From Aptenodytes patagonicus (Eukaryota; Chordata; Aves; Sphenisciformes; Spheniscidae): DNA of 64,000 nucleotides. The notes beneath the pieces were generated by a model. That model was given only the letters and a program-made list of their open reading frames with translations, was not told where the DNA came from and did not search any database. A program made the position numbers and the translations under genes. Of the stretch, positions 1 to 9,632 are shown piece after piece; the first letter of the stretch is position 1; every line of letters begins with the position of its first letter. The stretch covers positions 1,557,501-1,621,500 of the forward strand of contig NC_134962.1 in the NCBI RefSeq assembly GCF_965638725.1, read 5' to 3'.

Positions 1-384
1 CGAGACCGGCACAAGTGTCCCTCTGAGGAGAAGTGCAGGGAAAGGAAAAAATATTTAGAGAGGCAGGAGAAGGGGGAAAGCAGGCGCTGCGGGAGGGAGC
101 CACGGAGCGGGCTGAAAGCGCGCTCTCAGCAGGCTTTTGTTCGCCCCGGACGTGACCAACGGTGCTGCCAGCACCGAGGGGCTGTGCCGGCGCCGGTGGC
201 TCCCAGCGTGGTGTGGCCAGGCGAGCCCGGTGCTCCAGCAGCCTGCCCGGCGCCTCGGCCCGACGACGTGCCCGTTAGCAGGATGCGGCCCCTGCAGAGC
301 CTTCGGCGGGGAGCACCATCGCCCCGGCTGGGCTCAGCCCCTCGCTGCCAGCTGCGGGGTGGGCAGCGCGGCGGGATCAACAAC

Positions 385-500
385 GCGCTTGCTAAAATAA
401 TTGCTTCTGACAGATCCATTTCTTCCGCAAGGTTCAGGCTTAATTTTATAATGGTATCGGTAACTATGGCAACGTGTAAAAATAACGTATCCCCAAGCCC
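385..500. promoter_or_regulatory. AT-rich island with RFX-like site; candidate conserved element
   Basis: A sharply AT-rich block sits inside GC-rich flanks. It holds several homeodomain-type AATT cores and, at 460-473, GTAACTATGGCAAC, which matches the palindromic RFX X-box (GTNNCCATGGNNAC) at all but one fixed position. Such low-GC islands in avian GC-rich DNA are often conserved enhancers. Conservation itself cannot be seen from one sequence. Confidence 0.35.
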
Positions 501-609
501 AGCAAATTCTCCGTAATCAGCTCCCGTCTCCTGGAGCCGAGGGAGGCCCCGGCTGGGCGGGCAGCAGCAGCCCCCTGCCCGCCACGCTGCCACGGCCGGC
601 TGCCTGCGC

Positions 610-735
610 CCGGGTTAGCGTTTGGGTTAGGATTCACGCGATGACTAATTAGCAGTGTTAACTGCTTACACCTTGGGATGATTTCGTTTGCTAATCCTTT
701 GGGCTAGGCAGAGCTGGCTAATTGGGTGGATATCG
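610..735. promoter_or_regulatory. AT-rich island with homeodomain cores; candidate enhancer
   Basis: This block contains TAATTAG near 645 and repeated GTTA, CTAAT and TAAT motifs typical of homeodomain binding sites, in otherwise GC-rich sequence. No ORF of interest or splice site accompanies it. An enhancer is an inference from composition and motif density. Confidence 0.3.
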
Positions 736-972
736 TTAATGCTGGCGGTCAGGAGCTGCTGTTAAAGGGCTGCAGCGCAACGAAGGCTGGAGCATCCCTC
801 GTGCATGTCGCAGGGCAGATGCTTTGCCCCCGGCACTCCGGGTCCCCTCCTGGCACCCGAGACCCAGCACGGGGCTGGCAGCTGCCGGGGGCCCTGCACG
901 GCTCAGACCCTGCAGGACCAGCGGGCCGGCAGCCCCATTTGCACCTACAGCCCTGTCCCAGAGCTGTCACTG

Positions 973-1085
973 CTGCACATGCATGCACGTGTGCGCGCAC
1001 ACGTGCAAACACATGCACGCACATGTGTACGTGCAGGCGTATGCAAATGCATGCACACGCAGAACAGGTTTCCCACATGCATGAA
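973..1085. repeat. Alternating purine-pyrimidine tract (imperfect CA/TG/CG)
   Basis: More than 100 bases are built from ACATGC, ACGTGTGCGCGC and ACACGTGC words in near-strict purine-pyrimidine alternation. This composition favours left-handed Z-DNA. It is not a simple (CA)n microsatellite because the words vary. Confidence 0.6.
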
Positions 1086-1271
1086 CCCCTTCTCAGCAGA
1101 CATCAGCTGGTGCCGACGTGTGTCTCAGCTCGGACGTCTCGGGTCACCACTGCTAGTAGATAATCCCAGGCAACGTTTTCTAAACCTGTTAAGACATCCC
1201 ACAGACCCTCTAAATCCCTGATCCCCCTCCATGGCTCCGGCAGTCCTCTGACCCCTGGCCCAGCTGCCGGG

Positions 1272-1303
1272 CCCCACGCCGTGCCGGCCCCACGCCGTGC
1301 CGG
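1272..1303. repeat. Perfect 16-bp tandem duplication
   Basis: The 16-base unit CCCCACGCCGTGCCGG occurs twice head to tail without mismatch, followed by a partial third start. It lies in unique intergenic sequence. Confidence 0.8.
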
Positions 1304-2154
1304 CCCCGCCAGCCTTGAGGCAAACCTCTGGGGAAGGACGGCAGCATTTCACAGCTCTGATTTGCAGCTCCTTATTGGGGCCAGGCCAGACCCTTGGGAC
1401 CAATGCAGTCACCAGGAGCACGGGTGGAACTTGCAGAGCCGGAATTAATCTTCGTGCTTTTCGTTGCCCTTCAGCTTCAAAAAAAAAAGGACAAAACAAC
1501 ACAAACCCCTTGCAGAAGCATTTTCCTCGAGCTCCCAGCAGCAGGACCAGCATGGCCCTGGCCCCGCGGAGCTGGGAGTGCTGGGTCAGGCAGCATGGAT
1601 GTGCCCGGTCTCAACAGGACCAAAGCAAACAGCCCCGTGCTCCGGCACGCGGCCCCCGAGCTGCGGAGCTGCTGTGGGGACAGCGCAGGGACGGCCACCA
1701 CAAGGACAGGCCAGTGCCAGGGCTGGGGACGGCACTGGCGGTGCTGGGGGCTGGCCAAGACAGCGGCAACCCCCCTCCAGGGCTGGGTCCGGCTGTTTTG
1801 GGGGGGTGCACCCCCCCCTGCATCCCAGCCGCCGTGCGATTGCCATTTCCACTGCGATGTGTTAGGTACGGCACTGTCACAAATAACCTCGGCAAAAGCC
1901 CTCGCTGCCAGCCACGCCATTATCTCTTGGCACCCTCATTACTAGCACTCGGTAAAGGGTGATGTGGGGTTATACCAGGTCTCCCGCACCCCATGCACCC
2001 CACCTCAGCCCTCCACTGGGGCATCTCCCTGGCTCCGGAGGTGCGAGTGCCTGGCCGGCCAAGGTCCAACAGCACAAATCCCCCCGCCAAACCTGGGCTT
2101 CAAAGTCCTGCGACCGTCCCGGTGCCTCCAGCGAGAGCTCTGATGAGCAGGAAG

Positions 2155-2400
2155 CAATGGGCTGAGATAGCTTAACATGATAAATCCCCCTGCGTTAGCA
2201 TTTTTATTTTCGTCTGCAGCTGCCGCGGGACTTTATCAGGCAGCCCGGCCTGCAATGAGTTACAGCAGCCATGCCTGGGAGCGCGCGGAGCATTATCTGC
2301 TATTGCAGCGTTGGATGCGCTTTCATGATAACAATTTGCAATCAACAAAGAACTTTGAGAGGATGCAGAAAAAAAAAAAAGGCGGAAGAAAACTGAGATG
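2155..2400. promoter_or_regulatory. AT-rich island; candidate conserved element
   Basis: The block has lower GC content than its flanks and carries GATA/TATC and TTTATC cores, a CATGATAAC motif and an A12 run at its right end. No convincing coding frame is present. A regulatory role is inferred from composition only. Confidence 0.25.
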
Positions 2401-4794
2401 ATATCGCTCCTCCCTCGGCCAGGCTCCTCACCCCTCCACACAGCTCCACAGTGGTACCGCCAAGGGGAGACCAAGGTCTTCTCTAGCATCGCTCCATGGA
2501 GCTGTAGGCTCAAAGGCACCCGCCGTTCCCACGTGCATCCCTACAGCCTGCACCCCCCGTCCACCCGCCTGCAGCACCCCGGGAGCCCTCGGCCTCCAGG
2601 CTGTCCCGCGTGGTCCCCGGTCAGCTCCGGGCACGGGTGTGGCACTGGCAGCCCCCAGGTTAAGAGCAGGGGGCAGCCGGAGGAGGATGGTCTGCATCCG
2701 ACGCGAGGAACCGCCAGCAGCTCTGGCAGGGACCTGGCCCGTCGGGGAGAACCACAGCTGCAGAGGCTCGAGAGGGCGAAGTAAATTTTTCTGGCGTCAG
2801 CGTGACAAGGCCTCCCATTAGCCCCCGGCACATAAATTTGTCTGTGGGCTGGGGGGGGCTGCCTGTGCCTCGTGGGGGTCTGGGTACCGGCACCGCCACC
2901 ACGTCCCTGTGGGCCAGCGCGGTGCAGAGCATCCCCCTCCGGAGCGGGGATGGAGGCTTCAGCTCAAACAGCTCCCGGGAGCCCATCAACGATTAACACC
3001 CAGCTCCCAAAGGTCGCCTGCACGGCTGGAGCTCCCTGGCCTGCCCTCCCCTCCCTTGCCCTCCCCTCCCCTCCGTGCCACTTTCTCCTCCACAGCACCG
3101 CTGCTCCTGGGGCTGAGCATCCCTTCCATGCCCAGCCCGGGGTGGGGAAGGGTCCCAGGGCAGGCACCACTTTGGCTGCCACCACGGCACCGGGTCTGCC
3201 TGCGGCTCTGGAGCCCACGAGAGCTGGGGTGAGCCCTGGCGTTGCCCCTCAGCCAGTGTGGGTATCCCCACAGCCCCTGAGCTTTGCAACCGCTGGCACA
3301 AGGGGTGCAGGATTGGGGCCACCCTGTGCCCCAAAGTGAGCTGCCCTGGGTGGGAGCTGCCTCGTGCCCTGGTCCCCATCCCTGTGCTGTGCACGTGCTG
3401 CGGACCCAGGAGGCTGCAGCGTGGGACTGCTGGGGCTTTGCTGACCCGCTGCACCCACAGCCAGCGAGCAAATCCACCTCCAGAGCAAGGGGCAGGATCC
3501 TGCCTGCGAACAAAGGTCATCACAGCCCTCCGAGCGCTTACGGCAGCTGACCGGAAAGCAAGCACCGGCCCTGCCAGGTCCCGTCCTTCCGAGCCGCCCT
3601 CCCGCAGCCAGGTTTTCCCAGCCTGTCAGCAGTTTCACCCTAAACCCCCCGTCCCTCTGCCCATCGCCTCCAGGTCAGCCGGGCTGCTTCCAGGCCAGGC
3701 ACAGGATATAAACCACCTTTCCTGCTCTGACACAGCCAGGAGGAATTCCCCCAGTCGGAAGCGTGCAGGGCTGCGTTAAGGAAGCCTGCCTGAGTTACCC
3801 GGTTTGCAGCACCCCGTAGGGTGCCGCTGCCGAGCGGGAGCAGCCTGGGAGCAGCCCACGAGCATTGCACGGCCCAGGGACGGGCCAGCCACGATGCGGA
3901 TACAGTCCCTGCCGCAGCCCACATGCTTCTCTTTTTGCTCGGCAGACAGTGGTGGATGGTCTGACGCCGGCCAGGCTCTGCTGCTGCTGCCAAAGCCCAG
4001 GGCGACGGTGGGTGAACACCGTGAGGTCACTCGGAGCATCACCCCACCCCAGCAAAGGCCAGTGCGGGGCAGGCAGTGCCGGCATCCCTCCCTGAAAGTC
4101 ATTTTATGGACTTGGAGGGGACCAGCTGATCCCGGCAGAGCGTTCAAGTGCCACTAAAATTAAGTGGGCTGCGATTAGGAACCCGGCTCCCCAAGGTGGC
4201 TGCAGTAACAGGCGGCGGGTCCGGCCAGCGTGCGCGGAGGTGGGCTCCTCGGAAACTCCCCCATGCCGGGGAGCACCTTCTCCCCGCTTGCCCCCAGCAC
4301 CATCTGCACCACGGGGGCTTGAGAGCTCAGATGAGGACCTGAGATGTCTCAGCTCAGCCCTAAACCACACGATAAAAGCTTGACCAAAGCGATTACAGAC
4401 AGTTCCCGTGAGCCACCCCAAAAGGTAAAGGGGCAAAGCCCGTGCACAGGCTGCTCGCTCAGCAGCCTCCACAGCCCATCCCTGCCTTTCCTCCGGCAAT
4501 CGCAGCCCTAACGGAGCACCTGCAGCTCATTACCCCCCCCCCAGGGCCTCTCCCACATAAGGGGGTGGCTGGGTGCTCCCATCTCCAGCTGCAAGGTGTT
4601 CATGGTGGTGAACTGCATGGCTGCAGCAGGAGCATGCGGTGAGCAGACAGGTATGATATGCACCCCAATTTCTTAAATCGGTGTTTGCAGGGCTGGAGTG
4701 TTCCTGCTGCCTTCACCCCTCTCCCCAGTCACGGTCTGGCTCGGCCACCCCTGTGTGCTGCTCCTTGCAAACAGGCTGCAGGTCACTTCTTTCC

Positions 4795-5000
4795 ATCCTC
4801 GTGTTAACATATTGCTTGTTATAAGTTAACATCAGATAAACTAATTTAAGCTCCTTCTGTACTGGATGTCTTGGATTTAATTGGCATGGTACCTAATGAA
4901 GCTGAAGCTCCATTTGTTGTGCTGGAAGCCCTAAATATCAGCAGTGTAATTAGTGCTACTACCTACTTTAGAAGACATTTGTGTGTTTTTCTTCTCCTAG
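4795..5000. promoter_or_regulatory. AT-rich island; candidate conserved enhancer
   Basis: This is the most AT-rich 200 bases of the upstream region. It contains GTTAAC, TTAATTGG, GTAATTAG and CTAATTTAAG, a dense cluster of homeodomain-type cores. A 65-codon frame crosses it, but it has no domain and no flanking splice signals, so I do not call it coding. Confidence 0.35.
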
Positions 5001-8000
5001 CTAAAAGTCCTGTGAGGGTGCTGACTCTGAAGCCTGAGGGGTGGTGGGGAGAGGCAGGAGGGCTGTAAGGTGTGTCCACCTGGCTCGTAGGCTGGAGGGG
5101 TCTTGAAATTTGGCTTTGGAGCTGGGGGACAGATGGGGTGAGCATGCATAGCCCTGTGCACGTGTTGGTCTCTGGCTGCAGGGAGGCTGTGCTGGCTTGT
5201 ATGCAGCAGAGCAGACCTCGTGTGGGTGCTGGGGCTGGGCTCGGCTCTCTGATGTGGTCGCACACCTCATTTTGTTGTGGCAAGCTGTGAAAGCATCTCT
5301 TGAGGGGTGGGCTGGGTTGTGTTTGGGTTTGGGCCAGGATACGACTGGGTGGCTCTGAGCTTCCCTGGGGCAGTGAGTCCCTGCAACCCTGAGTGCCTCG
5401 GTGGAGGCGTGTGGTGTGTTATTGGGTTTATCGTGAAGGGCTCCCATGGGTGCTGGCTGCTCGCTGGCGCTTGGGCATGGCTCTGCAGCCACAGTCCCAA
5501 AACAGCACTGCTAGATACTTGTTTTAGGGTGTTTTCTAGGCTGATGTCCAAAGTATTGGTGTTTTTCCTATGTTTGTCTCTAAGCTTTCCCTGCTGGTTT
5601 GGGTTTTGCTAGGCTGAACGGAGCCCACAAGCCCTCCAGGACAGCTGCTGTGTCCTGGTGCGATGTGGCAAGTTAAGCCATAGGTAACCTTCCCCCTGTG
5701 CTGTACCATGCTGGTCCGGGGCTGGGGTCCCAAGGGGGGGAAGTCCCAGGTAGGGAAAGAGCTGCGGTTGCCTCCATCATTAGTGAAACGTGGCTCATTA
5801 ACAGGCCCAGGTTTGGCACTGCAGGGCAGGAACTGAAACCTCTCCCACCTCCATCACCTGTGAATCCCTTTCCAGCAGAGTGAGCCACCGCTGTCCCGGT
5901 GGGCTATCTGTGCTAGGGGGGGATCAGACAGGCTGCTAATTAGGGGATGAAAGAGCAGTCTGGGCAAAACCAGTGCTGCAAGACTGGGATCGTCCTGGTG
6001 AGGCTGTAATTAACCCCCTTGGATGCTGCTGGGCTCAGACAAGAGGGTCTTTTTGGGCCCCTCCCAGAGATGGGGTGCTGCTGCCCTGACCGGGGGTCCC
6101 TCCCCACCTCCTCCTGGGGAGGAAGCCATTCGTGCAGCCGGTCCTGCTGCCCACGCAGAGCTGCCTAGCTGAAAATGGGGAAATGCAAAAGCACGTTGGG
6201 CCCCTGGTCCCTGCTGGGAGCAGTGACGGCTCTGGCTGGAGCCTTTGCCCTGGGAAGGGGACCAGAACCCTGCTTGGTCCAGCCTCCCTCCAGCACCCAA
6301 ACCTGCGAGGGTGGGTGAGCCCGGCCCAGACTGGCCGGAGCACGTGCCTTCCCCAAAAGGGTGCTGGCAGCATGATTCAAGTTCCTCACTGTGCCTGAAA
6401 GCTGTAAAAATCAATCTATTCTTGAAAAGCTCTCCTGAAATGCTGCCCTGGCCCCCCCCCCATGCTGGCTGCTGCACGGCTCCCAGGGCCGGGGAGACCC
6501 GGGCTCCAAAATCATCCCTGCGGGAGCAGTGGTTTTGAGCTGAAGCATGAAGATACTGCAAAAGCGAGCGCAGCCCGGCTGCCCGCTGGCAGCACAGGGA
6601 GTCTGGCAGTGCTGCCCGCCCTGCCAAACGGCGCAGCAGCCTCCTGCTCGGCGTGGGTGTCTGGTGCAGAAGGAAGCTACTAATGATGGTGGTGTGCCTC
6701 CCAAAACGCTGCGCTTTCGCTCCATCTCGGACGTTGGGCGTGCGAAAGAGCAGAGTGCTCCTCTCCCCCAGGTTCTGTGCCAGTCTGCGGGGCAGGGGCT
6801 GCCTTCTCGGGGCGGCTCCTCCAAACCCCACATGTTTGAGCGGGCCCCTGCGATACTGAGTGGAAGGGCTGTGGGCAGGAGGGGAGGCAGCTGAGCCTGC
6901 CCATATGCTTCATAATGGGGAGCAATAGCAGCTCTTTGCGGGAAGCTCACGCTGCACCATCTGCTCTGCTGTGGTACCTTCTCTTGCAGAGCTTTTTTTA
7001 AGCTCTAACTTTCCTTCCCAAGTGCTCTGCGGCGGCTGCTTGCGTATGGGCTGTCTCCGCTTTGTAATTGCCTCAAAACAGGTTGTCTGAACCTTCAACA
7101 CCGAGCGGGAGAACAGCCCAGACAGGCTGAAGTCAGCCAGGCCTCCAGGAACTGTGCTTCCATTTAAAAATAACCAGGAAAGCGGCTGTGAATGGCTACA
7201 GCGCGTCCCCTGCACCTTCCCTCTTGCTGGGCACATGCTCACCCCGAGGGTGCCTGCTCCCAGACTTGGGCTGGGTGGGATGCACTGCCCAAGGCGGTGT
7301 AGCTGCAAGGTTTCCACAAACCACTGCTAATCCCACGTCCCATCCCTGTGCAAAGCAATTATTTCCACACCATGCTGCATGTGCAAAAGGCCAAACCCAA
7401 TGGCTCCTCTGGGTCCCTGCTGCTTGCTCATGCCCTTGCCAGCTGTGCAAAGGGGAAATAAAAACAACGGCTGCACGGGGCTCCCTGGGAGCAGTGCTGG
7501 CCACAAATTATTTTACAGTAGAAGTAGCACTGGCTGCAGTACTTGAGTGCAGCCTCCAGCTGCCCCGAGGGGCTCCCGGAGGGAGGCGCAGTGCGGATGC
7601 CTGGGGAGGCTGGTCCCAGCTCCCAGCAGCAAAGTGAGCTATATTAAGGCTGGAGGCAACACATGGGTGTAGCTGGGGCCGAGGGGGAGGCTGGCGGGGA
7701 CGGGAACACGCGCAGGCTGACGCCGGGCACAGATTGATGGTGCCAAGTCACTTCAGATATCTTTGCTGTTTGTTTGTGCGAAGCTCTAAATAAAGCTGAC
7801 AGCCCCAGTGGCTGCCTGGGGAGGGAGCTGGCAGTCGGTCCCCCAGCGGGGCACCTGATGCTGCCCTCAGGGCCCGGCCCCGCGTGGGAGAGCAGTTGGG
7901 TGTGATCTGGGATGCTGTGGTGTGGGTGGGTGCTGCTGGGTGCTACCTGGGTGTGCTGGGGCTGGAAGCCCCTGCTCAGCAGCATGTGTACCCCCATCCC

Positions 8001-8690
8001 TGGGCAGGTGGAGCAGAAAGCAGGGTGATTTCGGGATCTGCTGGAGCTCCTGCTGGGAGCTGCCAGCATCATGTCTGGCTGCAGGTGGCTGTGCCCACCT
8101 AGGACATGGGGTAGCAAGCTGGTCCCTGTCCTGGCCTTGCTGAAGTGCCCGCGGGTGATGGGAGAAGCTCCAGCAGGCACAGAGAGTGGAGGACGTGTCC
8201 TTGTGCCTCCCCAAGGAGGGACTTTGTGTCAGGGAGAAACAGGGCGGTGCAGGGACACACATCCCATGGATGCTCACATCCAGACGCCCCCCTCCTGCTC
8301 CGCGCCCTCCCTCAGCCCCATCTCCCACTGCAGCTGCCTTGTCCTCAGGCTCTCGCCTCCCCCTACCGTGGGCTCCTGCTAAGCCTGTCCTGCTGTGGGG
8401 ACATCATGGGGATGCTCCTGTGCCCCCAGGGTGTGTCTCCAGGACCCCCTGCAGAGAGGGGTGCAGGTATCTCCTCTCCCTCCCCATCCACCCTCCAACT
8501 GTCTGTGCTGCATCGGAGTTGCCTTCTTGCTCTGTCTGACGCCCGTGGGCTGAGCTGGCCTCTCCACGTGGCACCTCCAAAATGCCACTTGTGCCTCTGC
8601 CACGGGCTGTCCCAGCTCAGCCGCTGGCCTTGCACGGTCCCTTGGATGGCAGAAAATGTCCTGCGTGTTCAGGAGCCCCAGGGCTGTGTG

Positions 8691-8711
8691 CCCCCCCCCC
8701 CCCCCCCCCCC
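8691..8711. repeat. C21 homopolymer (G21 on the minus strand)
   Basis: Twenty-one uninterrupted C residues lie about 840 bases upstream of the SIRPA start codon. The G-rich strand can form stacked G-quadruplexes and the C-rich strand an i-motif. The exact length is prone to sequencing or assembly error. Confidence 0.85.
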
Positions 8712-9119
8712 AGCACACTTGTGCTTTCCCCCCCAGTTCCAGCGCAGGGATGCTGGGCTGCGTGCTGCGGCCATGCCGAAGCGGTGCCCGTCCTGGCCCT
8801 GGCACAGGAAGCCTGTGGCAAGCAGGGGGACCCCAGCCACCCTCTTGCGCAGCTCTAGGGCCACTGAACCATCCTTCCTCTGCCCCAGCTGCTTCCTCCA
8901 CCCCGGCCCCGCGTCCTGCCTGCCGCGGGTGCTGCCTGCCCCGGGGGAGCCGGGCACCGCTTCGAGCCGCGGGGCTCCTCGCGGTCCCGCCCGGGGGTCT
9001 CCCCCAGCCCCACCTTAAGGCAGGGGCACAGCGGGGTGACCTTACAAAAGCAAGTTTGCTCCGGGCCGGGCGGCGCTGGCTTCAACCCCACCGCCGGGAA
9101 AGCGGCCTTAAACTGGGGC

Positions 9120-9420
9120 TGCTCAGAACCGCGGGGGGGGGGGGGTCACCGAGCCGGGGCCGGCCCCATCCCGCCCCGGTGCCAAGGCAACGGCGGCGGG
9201 GAGGCGGGGAGGCAGGCGCGGCTCGGCTCGGCACGGCACCGGGGCATGCGCCCGCCCGGGGCCCCGCCGCGGCGGCCCCGTCAGCGCCCGGCGGCGGAGC
9301 CCGAGCCCGGGGCCCGGGCAGGTCAGTGCCCGCGGGCGGCGGCGGGGCCGCGCGTGTGCGGGTGTGCTCTCCGCCCGCAGCCGGGGGGGAGGCGGGAGCC
9401 CAGCCCTTCCTCATTTTGGG
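9120..9420 (+). promoter_or_regulatory. SIRPA: CpG-rich promoter region of SIRPA
   Basis: CpG density rises sharply here, with a G13 run at 9133-9145, GGCGGGG boxes typical of Sp1 sites, and an RFX-like GTGCCAAGGCAAC at 9179-9191. There is no TATA box in the usual place, as is common for CpG promoters. A possible splice donor, GGGCAG followed by GTCAGT, at 9321/9322 suggests a noncoding first exon ending at 9321. The transcription start is not determined. Confidence 0.5.
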
Positions 9421-9459
9421 GCTGAGAAGAGCGATTTCCTTCTCCAGCTGCAATTCTGC

Positions 9460-9488
9460 TTTTTTTTTTTTTAAAAAAAAAAAAAAAA
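9460..9488. repeat. T13-A16 inverted homopolymer pair
   Basis: Thirteen T are followed directly by sixteen A, forming a near-perfect self-complementary tract 63 bases upstream of the SIRPA ATG. If 9322-9538 is an intron, the tract is spliced out. If not, it would form a hairpin in the 5' UTR. Confidence 0.8.
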
Positions 9489-9550
9489 GGCGAAGCCCAA
9501 AGCCGGGCTCTGAAGCCACTCTGATCTCTGCTTCCCAGAAACAGCCGACG

Positions 9551-9632
9551 ATGGAGCCGCTTCCCCGCGGCCCCGGCCGTGCTGCTTGGCCGCTGACCTG
9601 CCTGGTGCTGCTCTCCCTGCGCGGCTGGCCAG
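9551..9632 (+). CDS. SIRPA: SIRPA coding exon 1: signal peptide
   Basis: The exon encodes MEPLPRGPGRAAWPL followed by a hydrophobic Leu-rich core, and its MEP...GR start resembles the human protein. It ends at AG|GTAAGC in phase 1. A plausible acceptor, TGCTTCCCAG, ends at 9538, so the exon may begin at 9539 with 12 bases of 5' UTR. Confidence 0.9.

Larger units (their letters stand above)
1..9100. other. Intergenic region upstream of SIRPA
   Basis: I find no exon with credible splice sites or a recognisable protein domain here. The open frames present are short and low in complexity, as expected in GC-rich sequence. The interval is mostly GC-rich unique sequence with four AT-rich islands, a purine-pyrimidine alternating tract, a 16-bp tandem duplication and a 21-base C tract, each listed separately. 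Undetected noncoding exons of SIRPA or of a neighbouring gene could lie here. Confidence 0.6.

Noticed and set aside
4871-5068. 65-codon frame in an AT-rich block, with a hydrophobic end
   Set aside because: No splice sites, no homology, and the block fits a regulatory island better.
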